A stretch of 7,479 nucleotides of DNA from positions 1,211-8,689 of the forward strand of contig DCGC01000005.1 in NCBI GenBank assembly GCA_002315165.1. Direction: 5' to 3'. This document shows, in pieces, positions 5,307 through 7,479 of this stretch (positions are counted from its first letter, which is position 1; the number at the start of each line of letters is the position of its first letter). This DNA is from Candidatus Saccharibacteria bacterium UBA1788. GTDB lineage: Bacteria > Patescibacteriota > Saccharimonadia > Saccharimonadales > Saccharimonadaceae. Under the pieces are notes generated by a model. That model saw only the letters and a list, made by a program, of their open reading frames with translations. It was not told the DNA's origin and ran no database searches. Position numbers and translations under genes: made by a program.

Positions 5307-7479
5307 TACAGCTCTCCCCAATTTCTCCCACTCGTTACATCAACCGCCAGTTTAATCTTCAATTCTGGCGCAATATTTTCCATCGTCCACTTCAAAGTTT
5401 TCTTAACTTCTTCCTCCAGCTCCTTCTTACATTCCACTATTAAAGAATCATGCACCTGCATCACCAACTTCGCACCTTCCGGCAATTCCTTATCAACAAG
5501 AATCATCGCCCGCTTCATCAAATCCGCTTCAGTTCCTTGAATTGGCATATTTTGCGCCGCCCGCTCTGCTGCCGCTCGAACCAAAAAGTTCGCCGCCTTT
5601 ACGTCTGGAGTTAAACGCCTTCTCCCAAAGAAAGTTTCAACATATCCCTCGTTCCTCGCCTGTGCTAAAATCGAATCCAATTTATTTTTTATCGGCGCCC
5701 TTAGCTTAAAATATTCATCAATAAAATCTTTAGCTTCAATCATCGTCATACCAGTAGCATCCGCCAAACCCTTCGCGCTCATTCCATAAAGCACCCCAAA
5801 ATTTATCACTTTCGCCGCACGTCTTTGCGCTTTCGTAATCTCGTCCATCTTAACCCCAAACACTTCTGCCGCCGTCTTCGTATGAATATCAATCCCCTCA
5901 TTAAAATCTTTTATTAAAGCTTCATCATTAGACAAAACAGCCGCCAAACGCAATTCAAATTGCGCATAATCCGCAGAGACCAGAACATTTCCTTCCCCCG
6001 CAACAAAACCCTCACGAATTTTTTTGCCAGCATCCGTCCTTACCGGTATATTTTGCAAATTCGGATTCACGCTCGACAATCTTCCAGTAGCTGTCACGTC
6101 CTGCGTAAACGTTGTATGGATTCTGCTGTTCTCGTCCGCCATTTCCGACAGCGGAGAAATATACGTCGACAATAACTTCATCGCTTCGCGATATTCCATA
6201 ATCGCCGGAATAATCGGGTGTAAGTCTTTCAATTTTTCCAACTCTTTCGCGCCCGTCGAATAAGCTCTCGTTTTCTTCTTAATTCCTTGTGTTGGCAACT
6301 TCAGTTTGTTAAACAGCACGTCCGACAATTGAATCGGCGAATTAACATTAAACACCCCTCCACCCAACTCAAAAATCTTGCGTTCCAGCTTTCTCACCTC
6401 GCCCGCATATTCCTCTTTTAATCTAGAAAAATATTCCCTATCAATTCGCATCCCCTCTTTTTCCATTTTATATAAAACCGGAATCAACGGAATATCAAAT
6501 TCCGCTTTTATCTTATCGTTCCCTGCCCGCTCTAAAATCTTCTTCAATCCATCGCCGTACAAAATCTCTTCCGCATAAGTTTCGTCTTCATGCATTTTGC
6601 GTTTTATCTCATCCGCGTCAACCGCAACATTCTCCGCCGTCGCTACTTCCTCGCCTACCAAATCAAACTTTTTTACTAGACTTCTAAACTCTAATTTTAA
6701 AAGCCCCTCTTTCGCCCTTGCCGGTTCAAAATCTAAATTTGGAATATCTGCCAATTTTACTGGCGCATCAAACATAATTTGCGCCAATTTTTTCGACATA
6801 ATTGCCGATTCTTTTCCTTCTACTAACTTTTTTTGCGTCGCCCCAGCAATCTTTTCAATATTTTCATAAATATTTTCTAGCGTTCCAAATTCGTTCAAAA
6901 GTTTCACCGCTGTTTTCTCACCGATACCAGGCACTCCAGGAATATTATCGCTCGCATCACCCTTCAAAGCCTTTAAATCTAAAAATTGCGTCTTGCGAAT
7001 TCCGTATTTCTCCTCCACCACCCTCACGTCAATTTCTTCCAAATCCGTAAAGCCCTTCAAAATTCGATACATCCTTGTATTTTCATCTACAATCTGCAGC
7101 ATATCTAAATCCGAAGATATGATATATGTCATATAATCCCCCTCATCATCAGCCTGTTTAGCCAAAGTCCCTATAATATCATCCGCCTCATAATCATCAC
7201 ACTCCACAAAACTCCAACCTAAATCACCTATTAGCTCTTTCAATAAAGGAATCTGCACATAAAAATCTTCGCCTTGCTTTACTCTTCCCGCCTTATAATC
7301 TACAAAAATTGCCTTTCTTTTCGAAGTCGAAGTCTTAGCCTTGTCCCACGCCACAACAACCTTATCAGGAGCTAAATCTTTCACTAACTCCATCGCAATC
7401 GCCGCAAAACCATAGATTCCCCCAGTCGGCGTCCCGTCTTTTAATGCCAACGCCCCCATCGCATAATACCCCCGATAAA
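5306..7479 (-). CDS. polA: DNA polymerase I lacking the 3'-5' exonuclease domain (5' partial)
   Basis: PolA removes RNA primers and fills gaps in replication and repair. The gene runs off the right end: upstream of the Met codon at 7459 the frame continues with YRGYYA, which matches the usual YRAFYA of PolA, so only about a dozen N-terminal residues are missing. Counting from that Met, residues 1 to about 265 are the 5'-nuclease domain (YEADD 90-94, SDLD 116-119, GDASDNIPGVPGIG 167-180). Residues about 323-717 are the polymerase: TATGRLSSVNPNLQNIP, motif A DYAQFELR (497-504), motif B with Lys550 and NFGVLYG (553-559), motif C VHDS (669-672). Only about 55 residues join the two domains, so the exonuclease-fold domain (about 190 residues in E. 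coli, inactive but present in Taq) is missing. Estimated full length is near 735-740 aa against 928 in E. coli. Phe554, in the nucleotide-selecting helix, is the common Phe form. Ends with TAG. Confidence 0.96.
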   Translation of the reverse strand, partial: YRGYYAMGALALKDGTPTGGIYGFAAIAMELVKDLAPDKVVVAWDKAKTSTSKRKAIFVDYKAGRVKQGEDFYVQIPLLKELIGDLGWSFVECDDYEADDIIGTLAKQADDEGDYMTYIISSDLDMLQIVDENTRMYRILKGFTDLEEIDVRVVEEKYGIRKTQFLDLKALKGDASDNIPGVPGIGEKTAVKLLNEFGTLENIYENIEKIAGATQKKLVEGKESAIMSKKLAQIMFDAPVKLADIPNLDFEPARAKEGLLKLEFRSLVKKFDLVGEEVATAENVAVDADEIKRKMHEDETYAEEILYGDGLKKILERAGNDKIKAEFDIPLIPVLYKMEKEGMRIDREYFSRLKEEYAGEVRKLERKIFELGGGVFNVNSPIQLSDVLFNKLKLPTQGIKKKTRAYSTGAKELEKLKDLHPIIPAIMEYREAMKLLSTYISPLSEMADENSRIHTTFTQDVTATGRLSSVNPNLQNIPVRTDAGKKIREGFVAGEGNVLVSADYAQFELRLAAVLSNDEALIKDFNEGIDIHTKTAAEVFGVKMDEITKAQRRAAKVINFGVLYGMSAKGLADATGMTMIEAKDFIDEYFKLRAPIKNKLDSILAQARNEGYVETFFGRRRLTPDVKAANFLVRAAAERAAQNMPIQGTEADLMKRAMILVDKELPEGAKLVMQVHDSLIVECKKELEEEVKKTLKWTMENIAPELKIKLAVDVTSGRNWGEL
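5314..5319 (-). promoter_or_regulatory. Ribosome binding site deciding the GTG start of the RhuM-Fic gene
   Basis: GGGGAG at 5319-5314, inside the last codons of polA, is 7 bases upstream of the GTG at 5306. It decides for that start over the TTG at 5321, and it suggests translation coupled to the end of polA. Confidence 0.6.

Larger units (their letters stand above)
2910..7479 (-). other. Translationally coupled operon polA - RhuM-Fic - mutM - holA
   Basis: All four genes lie on the - strand with no intergenic bases: overlaps are 1 base (TAGTG), 8 bases and 4 bases (ATGA). Each downstream gene has a Shine-Dalgarno sequence within the preceding gene. No internal promoter or terminator is evident. 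The operon promoter lies beyond base 7479. I see no clear terminator after holA, so transcripts may run antisense into rpsT. Confidence 0.75.

Noticed and set aside
5319..5321. TTG at 5321 as the RhuM-Fic start
   Set aside because: It lies on the GGGGAG sequence that is well placed for the GTG at 5306, and the polA stop overlaps that GTG as TAGTG.
7457..7459. ATG at 7459 as the polA start
   Set aside because: The frame stays open upstream to the window edge and encodes YRGYYA, a conserved PolA stretch, so the start lies outside the window.
1..7479. Genome-wide reassignment of TGA to Gly (translation table 25)
   Set aside because: polA, the DHH-like gene and mutM contain no internal TGA and use GGN for Gly, and mutM and the RhuM-Fic gene end at TGA exactly where their families end. 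Only the holA codon hints otherwise.

Overview
The window looks like a bacterial chromosome segment from a reduced genome of the Patescibacteria/CPR type, most likely Saccharibacteria (TM7) or a relative. The reasons are overlapping operon packing, a clamp-loader delta subunit lacking one domain, a DNA polymerase I lacking its proofreading domain, an S20 protein with a long Lys/Ala tail, and a RhuM-Fic protein among core genes. This placement is inference; there is no rRNA gene or taxonomic marker here. No tRNA, rRNA, CRISPR array, insertion sequence or phage gene was seen, and no stretch over 300 bases lacks a gene.

Left part (1-638): the 3' end of a small membrane protein gene on the + strand, then a strong hairpin terminator shared with the convergent gene on its right. 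Positions 636-2462 (- strand) encode a protein with a DHH-phosphoesterase-like fold whose catalytic motifs are degenerate, followed by about 350 residues of acidic, Pro/Ala/Val/Glu-rich, probably disordered sequence. A 125-base divergent region (2463-2587) carries a good promoter for rpsT (2588-2971, + strand) and a weaker mirrored candidate facing left.

Right part (2910-7479, all - strand): a tightly coupled operon, transcribed right to left: polA (its 5' end lies outside the window), a RhuM-Fic gene, mutM, holA. Adjacent genes overlap by 1, 8 and 4 bases, and each downstream gene has a Shine-Dalgarno sequence inside the gene before it. Three of the four act in DNA replication or repair: gap filling and flap removal (PolA), oxidised-base removal (MutM) and clamp loading (HolA). 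holA ends inside the convergent rpsT gene, and rpsT's terminator lies within holA codons.

The most notable observations are: (1) holA is interrupted by an in-frame TGA at codon 49, directly after the predicted clamp-binding Ser-Leu-Phe motif, with clear HolA sequence in the same frame on both sides; (2) PolA joins a 5'-nuclease domain to a polymerase domain through a linker of about 55 residues, with no room for a 3'-5' exonuclease domain, and has VHDS instead of VHDE in motif C; (3) the Fic motif of the RhuM-Fic protein has Arg in place of the catalytic His; (4) the DHH-like protein appears to be a pseudoenzyme. I see no obviously new multi-gene system. The operon-embedded Fic-like protein and the interrupted holA are the best leads.
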